Source of the DNA: Chitinophaga qingshengii
Lineage (GTDB): Bacteria; Bacteroidota; Bacteroidia; Chitinophagales; Chitinophagaceae
Assembly (NCBI RefSeq): GCF_014529935.1
Contig: NZ_JACVFC010000001.1
Coordinates: forward strand, 1-64,000
Direction: 5' to 3'
DNA length: 64,000 nucleotides
Positions 52,725 to 62,382 of the stretch are shown here, one piece after another (within the stretch, counting starts at the first letter, position 1; each line of letters begins with the position of its first letter). The notes below the pieces were generated by a model that was not told the DNA's origin, ran no database searches, and saw only the letters and a list, made by a program, of their open reading frames with translations. The translations under genes and the position numbers were made by a program.

Positions 52725-53828
52725 TTACACGTTAAAACGGAAATGCATTACGTCGCCATCGGCCACGATGTATTCCTTGCCTTCGATACGCAGACGTCCG
52801 TTGTCACGGGCGCCGGATTCAGAGCCATATTTTACGTAGTCGTCGTAAGCGATTACTTCGGCTTTGATGAATCCTTTTTCGAAATCGGTGTGGATTACGC
52901 TGGCGGCCTGCGGCGCTTTCCAGCCTTTGTGGATAGTCCAGGCGCGTACTTCCTGTACACCCGCAGTGAAATAGGTGATCAGGTCCAGCAGGTTATAGGC
53001 AGAGCGGATCAGGCGGTTGAGGCCCGGTTCCGTGAGACCATATTCTGAGAGGAACATTTCCTTGTCGCCCGGATCTTCCATTTCGGAGATCTGTGCTTCG
53101 ATGGTATTGTTCATCACGATAACTTCTGCATTTTCGGCTTTCACGCCTGCTTTCAGGGCTTCAGAAAACTTATTGCCGGTATGGAGTGATGCTTCGTCGA
53201 CGTTAGCCACGTACAGCACTGGCTTTTCCGTGAGCAGGAACAGGTCGGCGATAGCCACACGTTCTTCCTTGCTCAGGCCCAGTTCGCGGATATTGCGGCC
53301 TTTTTCCAGGTGTTCCTGGCATCTTTTCAGCACTTCAAATTCCGCTTTGGCTTTAGGATCGCCACCGGTTTTAGCCATTTTCTCGGTGCGGGCCACTTTA
53401 CGTTCTACGCTTTCGAGGTCTTTGAGCTGCAGTTCGGTGTCAATGATTTCTTTATCGCCTACCGGGTTGATCGCCCCTTCGTCGCGGAGGATGTTGTCAT
53501 CTTCAAAGCAGCGGATTACGTGCACGATAGCGTCTACCTCGCGGATATTGGCGAGGAACTTATTACCCAAACCTTCACCTTTGCTGGCGCCCTTTACCAG
53601 GCCGGCGATGTCCACGAACTCGATGGTAGTAGGCACTGTACGCTGGGGTTGTACCAGTTCGGCCAGTTTATCCATACGGCTGTCAGGTACATCTACCTGT
53701 CCTACGTTAGGTTCTATGGTACAAAAGCGGTAGTTGCTGGCCTGCGCCTTAGCGCTGTTACTCACCGCGTTAAATAATGTCGATTTCCCTACATTCGGCA
53801 ATCCTACAATTCCAACTTGCAAAGCCAT
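52725..53828 (-). CDS. ychF: Redox-regulated ATPase YchF (Obg family)
   Basis: A 367-residue P-loop protein of the Obg family that prefers ATP. The G1 motif GLPNVGKST, the G3 region (DIAGLVKGASKGEGLGNKFL) and the YchF-specific start ALQVGIVGLPNVGKSTLFNA are present. A coiled-coil insert (about 130-200) and a C-terminal TGS-like domain (from about 280, TYFTAGVQEVRAWTI) complete it. YchF interacts with ribosomes and affects oxidative-stress responses. A -7 element lies upstream and a terminator downstream, so it is monocistronic. Confidence 0.94.
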   Translation of the reverse strand: MALQVGIVGLPNVGKSTLFNAVSNSAKAQASNYRFCTIEPNVGQVDVPDSRMDKLAELVQPQRTVPTTIEFVDIAGLVKGASKGEGLGNKFLANIREVDAIVHVIRCFEDDNILRDEGAINPVGDKEIIDTELQLKDLESVERKVARTEKMAKTGGDPKAKAEFEVLKRCQEHLEKGRNIRELGLSKEERVAIADLFLLTEKPVLYVANVDEASLHTGNKFSEALKAGVKAENAEVIVMNNTIEAQISEMEDPGDKEMFLSEYGLTEPGLNRLIRSAYNLLDLITYFTAGVQEVRAWTIHKGWKAPQAASVIHTDFEKGFIKAEVIAYDDYVKYGSESGARDNGRLRIEGKEYIVADGDVMHFRFNV

Positions 53829-53843
53829 TTTTTAAAATTTGCG

Positions 53844-53851
53844 CAAAGATA
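53844..53851 (-). promoter_or_regulatory. -7 element of ychF
   Basis: TATCTTTG on the minus strand, a perfect TAnnTTTG, 16 bases upstream of the ATG. No clear -33 element. Confidence 0.45.
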
Positions 53852-53895
53852 AGTTTATTTTAGTTTATTTGTTGCCTGAATAAACCAATAATCTA

Positions 53896-55134
53896 ATGGC
53901 ATTAAACTACGTTTGGCTGGGCTTTTTCCTGATCGCGTTTGTAGTAGCAGTTTTCAAGTCGGTGTTTTTACAGGATACGGCCATTTTCGGCGATATTATG
54001 AACGGTATGCTGGGCAGTGCCAAAACCGGGGCAGAAATCTCCCTGGGCCTGGCCGGTGTGATGACGCTCTGGCTTGGTATCATGAAGGTGGGCGAGGCTG
54101 CAGGCATGATCAATCGCTTCTCCAGACTGGTAAATCCATTTTTTTCGAAGTTATTCCCCCTGGTACCCAAAGGCCATCCGGCTATGGGTTCTATGATGAT
54201 GAATTTCTCCGCCAGTATGCTCGGATTGGACAATGCGGCCACGCCCATGGGGCTTAAAGCCATGAAAGAGCTGCAGGAACTGAATGACAAACCGGACACT
54301 GCCAGCAATCCGCAGATTATGTTCCTGGTGCTGAATACAGCAGGCGTTGTACTGATTCCCACCTCTGTGATCGCCTTACGGAAGGCCGCAGGGGCCGCCA
54401 ATCCGGCTGATATTTTTGTACCTACACTGATTTCTACCTTTGTAGCGTTTATTATAGGGATGTTTACGGTAGCCATGTACCAGCGCATCAACCTGTTCAA
54501 ACTCCCCGTACTGGTGTTCCTGGGCGGTTTTGGTGCGGTGGTGACCGGTTTATACTTTTGGGTGAAACACATGCCGGCAGAAAAGATCGGTCCCACTATG
54601 AGTAACCTCGGCGGCGGTATCATCTTCTCGATCGTGATCCTTTTCCTCGGGGCAGGTATCATCAAAAAAATCAATGTGTATGACAACTTTATAGAAGGCG
54701 CCAAAGAGGGATTCGCAGTATCCGTGCGGATTATCCCCTACCTGGTGGGTATATTGGTAGCCATCAGTGTATTCCGCACTACCGGTTGTATGGATTACCT
54801 CATCAATGCTATCGCCAGCGTATTTTCCTGGATGGGCTTTAACACTGATTTCGTACCGGCATTACCGGTAGCCCTCATGAAACCATTGAGTGGCGGCGGC
54901 GCCAGGGGCCTGATGATTGAAGTGATGACGCGCTACGGCGCCGATTCCTTCCAGGGTAAACTGGCCAGTGTGATCCAGGGTACTACGGAAACTACTTTTT
55001 ATGTACTGGCCGTCTATTTCGGCTCCGTGAATATTAAAAATACCCGTTACGCATTGACAGCCGGACTGATTGCCGACTTCTTCGGGCTGCTGGCCGCGAT
55101 CCTGCTGGGGTATCTCTTTTTTCATGGCGCTTAA
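53896..55134 (+). CDS. SpmA/SpmB fusion membrane protein (nucleoside-recognition/Gate domains)
   Basis: A 412-residue inner-membrane protein with two Gate-type domains: the SpmA-like half (about 1-200, GAEISLGLAGVMTLWLGIMKVGE, MMMNFSASMLGLDNAATPMGL) and the SpmB-like half (about 230-412, EGAKEGFAVSVRIIPYLVGILVAI, GTTETTFYVLAVYFG). In Bacillus the two are separate spore-maturation genes. Fused forms are common in non-sporulating Bacteroidota, where the substrate is unknown. It is followed after 27 bases by a YeiH-family gene and is likely co-transcribed with it. Confidence 0.88.
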   Translation: MALNYVWLGFFLIAFVVAVFKSVFLQDTAIFGDIMNGMLGSAKTGAEISLGLAGVMTLWLGIMKVGEAAGMINRFSRLVNPFFSKLFPLVPKGHPAMGSMMMNFSASMLGLDNAATPMGLKAMKELQELNDKPDTASNPQIMFLVLNTAGVVLIPTSVIALRKAAGAANPADIFVPTLISTFVAFIIGMFTVAMYQRINLFKLPVLVFLGGFGAVVTGLYFWVKHMPAEKIGPTMSNLGGGIIFSIVILFLGAGIIKKINVYDNFIEGAKEGFAVSVRIIPYLVGILVAISVFRTTGCMDYLINAIASVFSWMGFNTDFVPALPVALMKPLSGGGARGLMIEVMTRYGADSFQGKLASVIQGTTETTFYVLAVYFGSVNIKNTRYALTAGLIADFFGLLAAILLGYLFFHGA

Positions 55135-55161
55135 ACTGCGGTTATAATAAGCATCAAACCT

Positions 55162-56406
55162 ATGTTACAACCTAAGAAAATTCATGAAGACTGGATTGCG
55201 GTGATTATCGCATTCCTGACCATCACATTGGTGGTGGCCGGTTTGAAGCCGGCATTGCCTAAATACGGATGGTCTTCCGGCGCTGAACTAGGGGCGCAGC
55301 TGACCAACCCTTCCAACCTGATACATATTGGCGCGTTGTTCCTTTGGGTACTGGGAAGCCTGTTGCTCGCGAGGTTTCTGGCCGGAGAGTTCAAACCCGC
55401 TGCCCTGGTGACAGGTCTGCTGGCCATTGTACTCATTTCGTTGCTGGCACAGTTGATCACGGCCAACAAAACCATTAAGGACCTGGGCATTGAAGTGGTG
55501 CTTTTCAGCCTGCTGCTGGGCCTTTTCATCAGCAACGTGATTGGCCTGCCGGAATGGATAAAACCTGCGCTGCAAACGGAATTGTATATCAAGATAGGAT
55601 TGGTGCTGCTGGGCACGAACATTATTTTCGGAGACATCATGCAGGCAGGTATACTGGGTATATTACAATCTGTAGTGGTGGTATTTACCGTCTGGTATTT
55701 TTCTTTCTGGTTATGTAAGATGTTGGGGCTGGACGATGAATTTCGGATGATGATTTCCAGCGCAGTATCTATCTGTGGCGTTTCGGCTGCTATCGCTACT
55801 TCCGGCGCTATTGAAGGGGACAATAAAAAACTGTCGCATGTTATTTCCCTGGTAATGATCGTTGCGATCCCGATGATGCTGTTTATGCCCGGTATCGCCG
55901 TATGGGCCGGCATGTCGCCCGCTGTGGCCGGCGCCTGGCTGGGTGGCACCATTGATACATCCGGCGCGGTAGTAGCTGCCGGTACCAAACTGGGGGATGA
56001 AGCGCTGAAATATGCGACCATCGTGAAATTCTCTCAGAACGTATTACTGGGCCTGGCCGCTTTTATCATTTCTTTTTACTGGTCTTATACAAAAAAGAAA
56101 GCCAATTATGAGAAGCCTACGCTTCGCACTATCTGGGACCGTTTCCCCAAATTTGTGCTGGGCTTCATTGTGGCCTCTCTCCTGTTTTCTTTCGTGTTGC
56201 CGTCGCCGGTAGTTGCTGCCGCAAAAGGTTCACTGAAAGAAATTCAGACTTACTGGTTTGCCCTGGCTTTTACCTGTATTGGCCTGGAAACCAAATTCAC
56301 CGATATCTTTAAAGTGGAAAACGGGAAACCCGCCATGGCATTTATTATTGCGCAGTTGTTCAACATATTCTTTACGCTGATTGTAGCGTATCTTGTTTTC
56401 AGATAA
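55162..56406 (+). CDS. YeiH-family (PF03601) membrane protein, putative anion exporter
   Basis: A 414-residue integral membrane protein with about 10-11 TM helices. The family motifs LGIEVVLFSLLLGLFISN, KIGLVLLGTNIIFGD, SICGVSAAIATSGAI and GGTIDTSGAVVAAG are present. Some members are annotated as putative sulfate exporters, but direct evidence is thin. It has a long N-terminal part with three extra helices (about 10-90). It is the second gene of the unit with the SpmA/SpmB fusion. Confidence 0.85.
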   Translation: MLQPKKIHEDWIAVIIAFLTITLVVAGLKPALPKYGWSSGAELGAQLTNPSNLIHIGALFLWVLGSLLLARFLAGEFKPAALVTGLLAIVLISLLAQLITANKTIKDLGIEVVLFSLLLGLFISNVIGLPEWIKPALQTELYIKIGLVLLGTNIIFGDIMQAGILGILQSVVVVFTVWYFSFWLCKMLGLDDEFRMMISSAVSICGVSAAIATSGAIEGDNKKLSHVISLVMIVAIPMMLFMPGIAVWAGMSPAVAGAWLGGTIDTSGAVVAAGTKLGDEALKYATIVKFSQNVLLGLAAFIISFYWSYTKKKANYEKPTLRTIWDRFPKFVLGFIVASLLFSFVLPSPVVAAAKGSLKEIQTYWFALAFTCIGLETKFTDIFKVENGKPAMAFIIAQLFNIFFTLIVAYLVFR

Positions 56407-56409
56407 ACC

Positions 56410-56457
56410 CCCATCAGGCAGGGATAACGGATAGGTTATTCCTGCTTGATTCTTATG
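56410..56457. terminator. Bidirectional hairpin between convergent genes
   Basis: 56416-56428 pairs with 56435-56447 (13 bp with G-T wobbles). An outer CCCAT/ATGGG extension is present. T-tracts are poor. Confidence 0.5.
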
Positions 56458-56945
56458 GGCCGGGCTTTATCATTATGAAAATCTGACTTCATTATTTTTC
56501 TTCCTGCATATTTCTTTTGATAGAAATAACTATCATGAAATCTTGATCCCCCTTCTACGCCAGCTCCTACCGTTTCGTCTTTTTTAAGTTTGTTTTTAAT
56601 GGCAGTGAAAATCTTTTTGGTATTGCGGTCCGGTGTTTTTGATAACACCCTTAACGCAATCCGTTCAATGCTATCCGCTGTTTCCCGCCCCCCTTCCCCT
56701 ACAATAACAAAAGGCGCCATTTTATCATCGTATACCTCGTGCCAGGTAAGACCGGGCAACTGTTGAGATAAAATATGGAAGCCCAGGTTTTTCCCCCGGT
56801 TATCTTCCACCTCATGAGCGCCTGTTGCAGCGGATATTTTTTCCAGGCAGATGTTTCCCGCATCATCTTTTCTCTCTATAAAAAAATCTGCTTTATTCTT
56901 CTCCAGTATATCCGCTACATACGGCATAAACTCTTTCAAAGACAT
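56436..56945 (-). CDS. Unrecognised 169-residue protein
   Basis: A soluble protein with no signal peptide. It begins MSLKEFMPYVADILEKNKAD; a second possible ATG lies at 56966. The middle has GLTWHEVYDDKMAPFVIVGEGG. The C-terminal third is basic (KKIFTAIKNKLKKD, YQKKYAGRKIMKSDFHNDK), suggesting nucleic-acid or toxin-like contacts. Codon use is AT-richer than its neighbours, in keeping with recent acquisition. There is no recognised domain and no partner gene. It could be an orphan cargo gene. Confidence 0.6.
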   Translation of the reverse strand: MSLKEFMPYVADILEKNKADFFIERKDDAGNICLEKISAATGAHEVEDNRGKNLGFHILSQQLPGLTWHEVYDDKMAPFVIVGEGGRETADSIERIALRVLSKTPDRNTKKIFTAIKNKLKKDETVGAGVEGGSRFHDSYFYQKKYAGRKIMKSDFHNDKARPIRIKQE

Positions 56946-57001
56946 GACAACATTGATATAAGACATCTAAATATATTTAACGGTTACTTCAAAAATAGCA
57001 A

Positions 57002-57032
57002 ATGCCCGTTTGATAAAACATCAAACGGGCAT
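57002..57032 (-). terminator. Terminator downstream of the SusC/SusD pair
   Basis: A 13-bp perfect stem (57002-57014 with 57020-57032, loop 57015-57019). On the minus strand a T-rich tail follows. Confidence 0.75.
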
Positions 57033-57096
57033 CTATATGTTATCATCTTCGCTACTATCTCCACAAAATCAGCGAAATCAGCACTCATCCTGTTCA

Positions 57097-58500
57097 TCAT
57101 TTGTTCCACCATACTCTATCCGTTAGCGTTACCGATGGCACATTCGCACCGTTGCGGCTTTTCTCGGAATCCGTGTAGGCTACCCTACGGATAAAGGTAG
57201 GTAGTTGAGCATTGACCGGCAGGTTAAAATCCTTGTATTGATACTCGAAGCGGCGGGCATCGTTCCAGGCTTCGGGGTGCAGGAACATGGCCACATACTT
57301 TTCTTTCAGGATCAGGTCCAGGGTAAGACCAGCCTGCCCTACGGCTACCACCGGATTAGCCAGATACGCGTCGCGGCGGGCAGGATCTACGCCCAGTTTG
57401 TTCATGTTCACCGTAATGCCTTGTATGTATGCCTGGTAAGCCTGTGGTAAATCGCCGCTCCGGAAGGCCGCTTCGGCCTGGATAAAACGGGCCTCTGCAT
57501 TGGTGGCAATCAGCAGCGGGGCGCCTGGTTTGGAATAAAAGCCTTTCTGGGAAAGGTAACATTCTTCCCTATTGGTACCGGAACCTATTCTGCCGGCGCC
57601 GTTGATGGTACCGCGGTAGTCGCCAAAACGGGTGGTATCGGTAATCATCGGCAGCCGCGGGTCAAATACGCCGAAAGTTTTGCCGTTGAGGGCATCTACA
57701 AAATGGGTGCTTAACCAGCCGTCGAGCAGGTTGTTAACGTTGTTTACTGCGGCCTGGTTCCAGGGACTGAGTGATTGAAAACGGGTCAGCTGGGCATCAT
57801 CCGCATTGTCCGTATAGCCGTTGGCGAGAGCCGCCAATATTGCTGCCGGATCGTAGTTGCCTTTTTTAGTGAGATGATTGAGCAGCCGGGCTTTGATAGT
57901 GTAGGCCGTTTTGATCCAGGCAGCCGGTTTACCGCCATGGATCAGGTCTTTGACAGGGTCCAGTTCATATTTGGAGCTGGTGCTTTTAAGCCGGGCAATA
58001 CCATCGTCCAGCATGGCGATACATTGCAGGAACACGCTGTCATCCGGTGTATAAGCCGGTTGCAGGAAACTGGTATTAAACGCCTGTGTATAGGGTACTG
58101 ATCCCCACATATCATTGAGGACCGCCAGGTTGATGGCCATCATCACCTCCGCAGCGCCTACGTGGTAGTCGGCGCCACCGGTGCGGGCCTGTGCAATCAG
58201 ATCGTGCAGGTCCGTCATGTTATCGTACAACGCTTTCCAGGTGCTGGTATAGTCGGTGGATTCGTAGGTATCGCTGGCGCCGTTGGCATTGGGCGAAGCG
58301 AGGTACTGCACAAAATAGGACGTGGCGTTGCTGGCACGGTACAGGTTATACGAAGTAAAATAAGTGGTGGAGGCCAGCAGTCCGTTCATGGGTGGAATGA
58401 CCGCCTGGTTTGGGTTATCGTTGATATCCAGCTCCTTTTTACAACTGGCGGTGAGCAGGGCCAGTAGTGCTATATATAATATGGTGTGAATTCTTTTCAT
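57097..58500 (-). CDS. SusD/RagB-family outer-membrane lipoprotein
   Basis: A 467-residue lipoprotein (LLTASC lipobox) in the SusD_RagB branch that opens KELDINDNPNQ. TPR-like helices (ADYHVGAAEVMMAINLAVLNDMWGSVPYTQAF) and the C-terminal region with ILKEKYVAMFLHPEAWNDARRF are typical. It partners the SusC-like receptor encoded 12 bases upstream, acting as the lid that captures a glycan or peptide substrate. No glycoside hydrolase is near, so the substrate is open. Confidence 0.9.
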   Translation of the reverse strand: MKRIHTILYIALLALLTASCKKELDINDNPNQAVIPPMNGLLASTTYFTSYNLYRASNATSYFVQYLASPNANGASDTYESTDYTSTWKALYDNMTDLHDLIAQARTGGADYHVGAAEVMMAINLAVLNDMWGSVPYTQAFNTSFLQPAYTPDDSVFLQCIAMLDDGIARLKSTSSKYELDPVKDLIHGGKPAAWIKTAYTIKARLLNHLTKKGNYDPAAILAALANGYTDNADDAQLTRFQSLSPWNQAAVNNVNNLLDGWLSTHFVDALNGKTFGVFDPRLPMITDTTRFGDYRGTINGAGRIGSGTNREECYLSQKGFYSKPGAPLLIATNAEARFIQAEAAFRSGDLPQAYQAYIQGITVNMNKLGVDPARRDAYLANPVVAVGQAGLTLDLILKEKYVAMFLHPEAWNDARRFEYQYKDFNLPVNAQLPTFIRRVAYTDSEKSRNGANVPSVTLTDRVWWNK

Positions 58501-58512
58501 GATCGAAGCAGT

Positions 58513-61500
58513 TTAGAAGGTTACGTTCAGAGAGGCCAGGAAACTACGTGTAGTCGGGTACGTGAATCCGGCAAAAGCGTCGATGGCGTTGTCGGCGTTC
58601 ATGGAGCTGGACTCAGGATCGAAACCGGTGTATTTGGTATGCAGCCAGAGGTTATTGCCGGTAAAAGTGAGGTTGGCTGCGGAAATCAGGTGGGTGCGGG
58701 ACAAGAACCGGGGTGGCAGCTGCCAGGAAAGGCTCACGTTGCGCAACCGTACCCAGGACGCATTTTCTATGAAGTTTTCCGTTACGCCGCGATATACGTT
58801 GCGGTAAAAACCCCCGCCATAGTTACGGCCATCCGGCCCTTTGGCCTGTTGCAGGTATACCACCTGTTTGTTGGGCGTGCCATCCGGCAGAACGCCATCA
58901 AACACCTTGCTGCTGAAGCGGTCCGCTGTAATAGCAGACTCCCCGAAGGCCGACATAAAATTGGCCAGCTGATTGTATTTCATAGTACCCTGGCGGGTAT
59001 CTATCAACACAGACAAGCTCAGGGGGCCGTAGGTGAAAGTATTGGTGATAGCGCCGATCCACTTGGGCTGGGAATTACCCAGGTATTTTTGAGCGGAGTT
59101 GATCATCGGGAAACCTGCCTGACTGCCGGTGGCGGCGATCTGAACAGGGCGGCTATAGTCGATAAGGATACTGTTGTCTGGCTGACCACCCATATACCGC
59201 TGGTAGCTGGTGCCGAAGATAGCCCCTACCGGGTAACCGGGGAGATATTTCATGGTAGCAGTAGAACCGGCATAACCAAACTGGTTACCTACCACGACTT
59301 CAGACAATCCTTTACCGAGGTTCAGCACTTCGTTGTGGTTGGAAGAGAAGTTCACCCGCACGTCCCACTGGAACTTTGTTTTTTTGACAGGCGTAGCATT
59401 GAGGGCTATTTCCACGCCGCGGTTTCGGATAGAGCCCGCGTTGGTATAAAATTCCTCGTAGCCTGTAGCGCTGGACACTTTTACGGGAATCAGCAGGTCA
59501 GTGCTTTTGGAAGTGTACCAGGCAAAGTCAACGCCTATACGATCATGCAGGAAACGTAGTTCCGTACCTACTTCAAAAGTGTTGGTGAACTCCGGTTTCA
59601 GCTGGGCATCGCCGTAGCGGTCGGCCCGGGTCCAGCCAATCACGTTGTTATCAATCGGTCCATCTACCAACGGAATGTAACCGGAGCTGGTGTTGTAGGG
59701 CTTCGCATCTTTACCCACCACCGCCCAGGAAACGCGGGCCTTTCCGTAGGACAGTATGTTATCCGGTATTTTCAGGTGGTCCGTAAAGAGGTAGGCCAGG
59801 CTAGCAGACGGATAGAAGAAAGCCCGGTGCCCTTTCGGCAGCGAGGAGCTGATATCTGTTCGGCCGGAGAGGGTAAGATATAACCAGCGGTCCCAGGACA
59901 GGGTCCAGTCGCCAAACAACCCGACGAGGTAATAATTGGTAATGTTTTGCCTGGAGACGATCTTTTTAGCGTTCTGCATAATGAGCAGGTCCGGAATATC
60001 CAGGGTATCGCCTTCTGTAGAGAGTTGTTTAAAGCGCTGGTCAAACAGGTCGTGTCCGAGTTTGAGATCGGAAGTCAACCGGGACGTAATATTGTTTTTG
60101 AAGTTGAGGATCAGGGTGGAACTAAGGCCACGTTGGTTGACCATATATTCATTGACGAAGCCGAAACCGTTGTCGGTATTTACCACTTCGCCGGCGATGC
60201 CTTTGGGACCGGGGCCGGTATGGCGGCGGTTGTCGGTGTAAAAGTCGGTACCGGCGCGGTATAGCACGTCCAGCCATTTAAACGGAGAATACGTGAAGTT
60301 GATATTACCGATGAGGCGGTTTACGTTATCGCCGAAACGATTGGTGTACAGGGTGTACATAGGGTTATCGGTAGCGCCGTAGGTTTGTTGGGTACCGTCG
60401 GGTTTAATATAGTCGCGCAGGTTCCAGCGGGGTGACCAGTAGATGAGTTGTTCCCCGTAGCGGTCAGCATTGGCGCGGTTACCACCGGAGTTGATATAGT
60501 TGAGGGACACCCCCATTTTTACTTTTTCGCTGAAGCGGATATCGCCGCTCACACGAGCGGAATAGTTCTGATAGTTACTGAAGGGAATAACACCGTTCTG
60601 GTTGAACTGACCTAACGAGGCAGCATATACGACTTTTTCCGTACCTCCGCTGATAGCGAGCGTGTTGCGGTATTGGGAACCGGTGTTATAAGCTTGTTTA
60701 TAGTTATTATACAGCGAAGCCGGGTGTGATGGGTCCAGTTTGCGGGCTTCTTCCACGGTAGGTCCCCAGGCCGGCCAGAAGCTTTGGTTATCGTATTGAC
60801 CATTGTTGCCCTGAGAGTAAGCCATTTGCACATCAGGGGTTTTACCTACTTTATCGAATCCTGCGGTGGTAGTAAAGCTCACGCGGGTACGGCCGGTTTT
60901 ACCGGATTTGGTGGTGATGATGACAGCGCCGTTGGAAGCACGGTTACCATATAATGCAGTAGCTGCACCGCCTTTTAACACGGAGATACTTTCAACATCA
61001 TCGGGGTTGATATCGGCAGCCCGGTTGCTCATGCCGCGGGTATCGGCGCCGGTGGTCATGGTGGTGCTATTGTCCAGGGTGATGCCATCGATTACAAACA
61101 GGGGCTGACTACTACGACCCGGGTCCAGGGAGTTAATGCCCCGGATCACGATGCGGGAGCCTTGTCCGGGTGCGCCACCGCCGCTGGAAATCTGCACGCC
61201 GGCTACTTTACCCTGCAGGGCATTTACCACATTGGATTGTTTGGACTGCGAAAGGTCAGCACCTGATACATCCTGGATGGCATAACCAATGGCGCGCTTT
61301 TCTTTTTTGATGCCCATGGCGGTGACCACTACCTGGTCGAGGCTGCGGGTATCGGGTTCCAGTGTGACCGCCAATGGCCCCTGGCCGTTGACCGATACTT
61401 CTTTGGTCAGGTAACCGATAAAACTGAATACCAATACCTGGGGACCTGTGGCCATTGGCAGGCGGAAATTACCGTCAGCGTCTGTGGTAGTACCATGGGC

Positions 61501-61650
61501 ACTTCCTTTAATCTGAACAGTTACACCGGGCAATGCGGAATTATTGGCGGTGACACGGCCGGAGACAATACGGGGTTGGGCGTAAAGATGACAAAGGGGA
61601 ATAAATAGGAAAGCGCCCACCACCAATATCAACGTGCAAATTGATTTCAT
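58513..61650 (-). CDS. SusC/RagA-type TonB-dependent receptor
   Basis: A 1045-residue outer-membrane importer. The signal peptide ends HLYAQ. The carboxypeptidase-regulatory-like domain (about 28-110, IVSGRVTANNSALPGVTVQI) leads to the plug domain (about 115-230) with SusC-type LDQVVVTAMGIKKEKRAIGYA and QGSRIVIRGINSLDPG. The large barrel ends in NVTF. It is the first gene of the SusC/SusD pair. No sigma/anti-sigma or hybrid two-component regulator lies in the 272 bases upstream, so the pair is an orphan within this window. Confidence 0.92.
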   Translation of the reverse strand: MKSICTLILVVGAFLFIPLCHLYAQPRIVSGRVTANNSALPGVTVQIKGSAHGTTTDADGNFRLPMATGPQVLVFSFIGYLTKEVSVNGQGPLAVTLEPDTRSLDQVVVTAMGIKKEKRAIGYAIQDVSGADLSQSKQSNVVNALQGKVAGVQISSGGGAPGQGSRIVIRGINSLDPGRSSQPLFVIDGITLDNSTTMTTGADTRGMSNRAADINPDDVESISVLKGGAATALYGNRASNGAVIITTKSGKTGRTRVSFTTTAGFDKVGKTPDVQMAYSQGNNGQYDNQSFWPAWGPTVEEARKLDPSHPASLYNNYKQAYNTGSQYRNTLAISGGTEKVVYAASLGQFNQNGVIPFSNYQNYSARVSGDIRFSEKVKMGVSLNYINSGGNRANADRYGEQLIYWSPRWNLRDYIKPDGTQQTYGATDNPMYTLYTNRFGDNVNRLIGNINFTYSPFKWLDVLYRAGTDFYTDNRRHTGPGPKGIAGEVVNTDNGFGFVNEYMVNQRGLSSTLILNFKNNITSRLTSDLKLGHDLFDQRFKQLSTEGDTLDIPDLLIMQNAKKIVSRQNITNYYLVGLFGDWTLSWDRWLYLTLSGRTDISSSLPKGHRAFFYPSASLAYLFTDHLKIPDNILSYGKARVSWAVVGKDAKPYNTSSGYIPLVDGPIDNNVIGWTRADRYGDAQLKPEFTNTFEVGTELRFLHDRIGVDFAWYTSKSTDLLIPVKVSSATGYEEFYTNAGSIRNRGVEIALNATPVKKTKFQWDVRVNFSSNHNEVLNLGKGLSEVVVGNQFGYAGSTATMKYLPGYPVGAIFGTSYQRYMGGQPDNSILIDYSRPVQIAATGSQAGFPMINSAQKYLGNSQPKWIGAITNTFTYGPLSLSVLIDTRQGTMKYNQLANFMSAFGESAITADRFSSKVFDGVLPDGTPNKQVVYLQQAKGPDGRNYGGGFYRNVYRGVTENFIENASWVRLRNVSLSWQLPPRFLSRTHLISAANLTFTGNNLWLHTKYTGFDPESSSMNADNAIDAFAGFTYPTTRSFLASLNVTF

Positions 61651-61922
61651 GGTGTTTAGTTTAGACTTTGGTTTGAGATGCGTTGTGATTCGTTTTTTGA
61701 GATTGTACTGATTAAGATAATCAAGGAAAAACGAAAATCAATGCATCCGTACTTCATTTCGGTTGTTTGGCAGACATAATTTTTTACATCAATTATAATT
61801 TATTGATGACTAGTAAATAAATGAGAAGTAATGGGTACTAACGGGGTATCTGTGAGGGCTATACGAAGATGGTATAATGAAGGAGAACAGGGCTGACCGG
61901 AATGCATCAGCCCTGTAAAAAA

Positions 61923-62333
61923 TTAAGCTGTCAATGTTTTCACCAGGCCGAAACTATCTTCCAGGAGCAGATAGCGGTTAATGCGACCATCTCTCACCGT
62001 GATTTGTATGGTGAAGGGACTGTAAAACACCTTCCCGGTGGCGAGCATGCGAGATTCCAGGTTCCCGGTCAGCACCGCCTGGTCACCCGCATAAAATTTT
62101 CCGGTGAACGCATAAGATATCGGTTCCACATGGCGGAACAGTTCTTCATAAAACAGGACCACTTCTTCTTTCGTGTTACGGTCTCTTATCCAGGGTGCCA
62201 TTGCCTGATTGCCGGGTATACGCCATTCTACCTGGTCGGCCAGTAAATCCAGGTTAGCCTGGTAGTTTTTGGCGGAAATATTACCCAGGTATTTTTCTAC
62301 TACTGCCTGTGTGGATGCTACTTGTGATTCCAT
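61923..62333 (-). CDS. NTF2-like (SnoaL-type) protein
   Basis: A 136-residue small alpha+beta protein of the SnoaL/NTF2-like superfamily. It has the N-terminal helix EKYLGNISAKNYQANLDLLADQVEW followed by alternating strands (IQITVRDGRINRYLLLED). Members include ketosteroid-isomerase-like enzymes and binding proteins; catalytic residues cannot be assigned. It is probably controlled by the TetR regulator encoded upstream on the same strand, because an operator-like repeat is shared. Confidence 0.75.
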   Translation of the reverse strand: MESQVASTQAVVEKYLGNISAKNYQANLDLLADQVEWRIPGNQAMAPWIRDRNTKEEVVLFYEELFRHVEPISYAFTGKFYAGDQAVLTGNLESRMLATGKVFYSPFTIQITVRDGRINRYLLLEDSFGLVKTLTA

Positions 62334-62349
62334 ATATGTGAAGTTTATT

Positions 62350-62367
62350 TTAAACCGATCGTTTCAA
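62350..62367. promoter_or_regulatory. Operator-like site upstream of the NTF2-like gene
   Basis: TTAAACCGATCGTTTCAA, an imperfect palindrome, 17 bases before the NTF2-like start. It shares the TTGAAACGAT half-site (minus strand) with the site at 62981. Confidence 0.55.
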
Positions 62368-62382
62368 AATAAGGCAAAAAAA

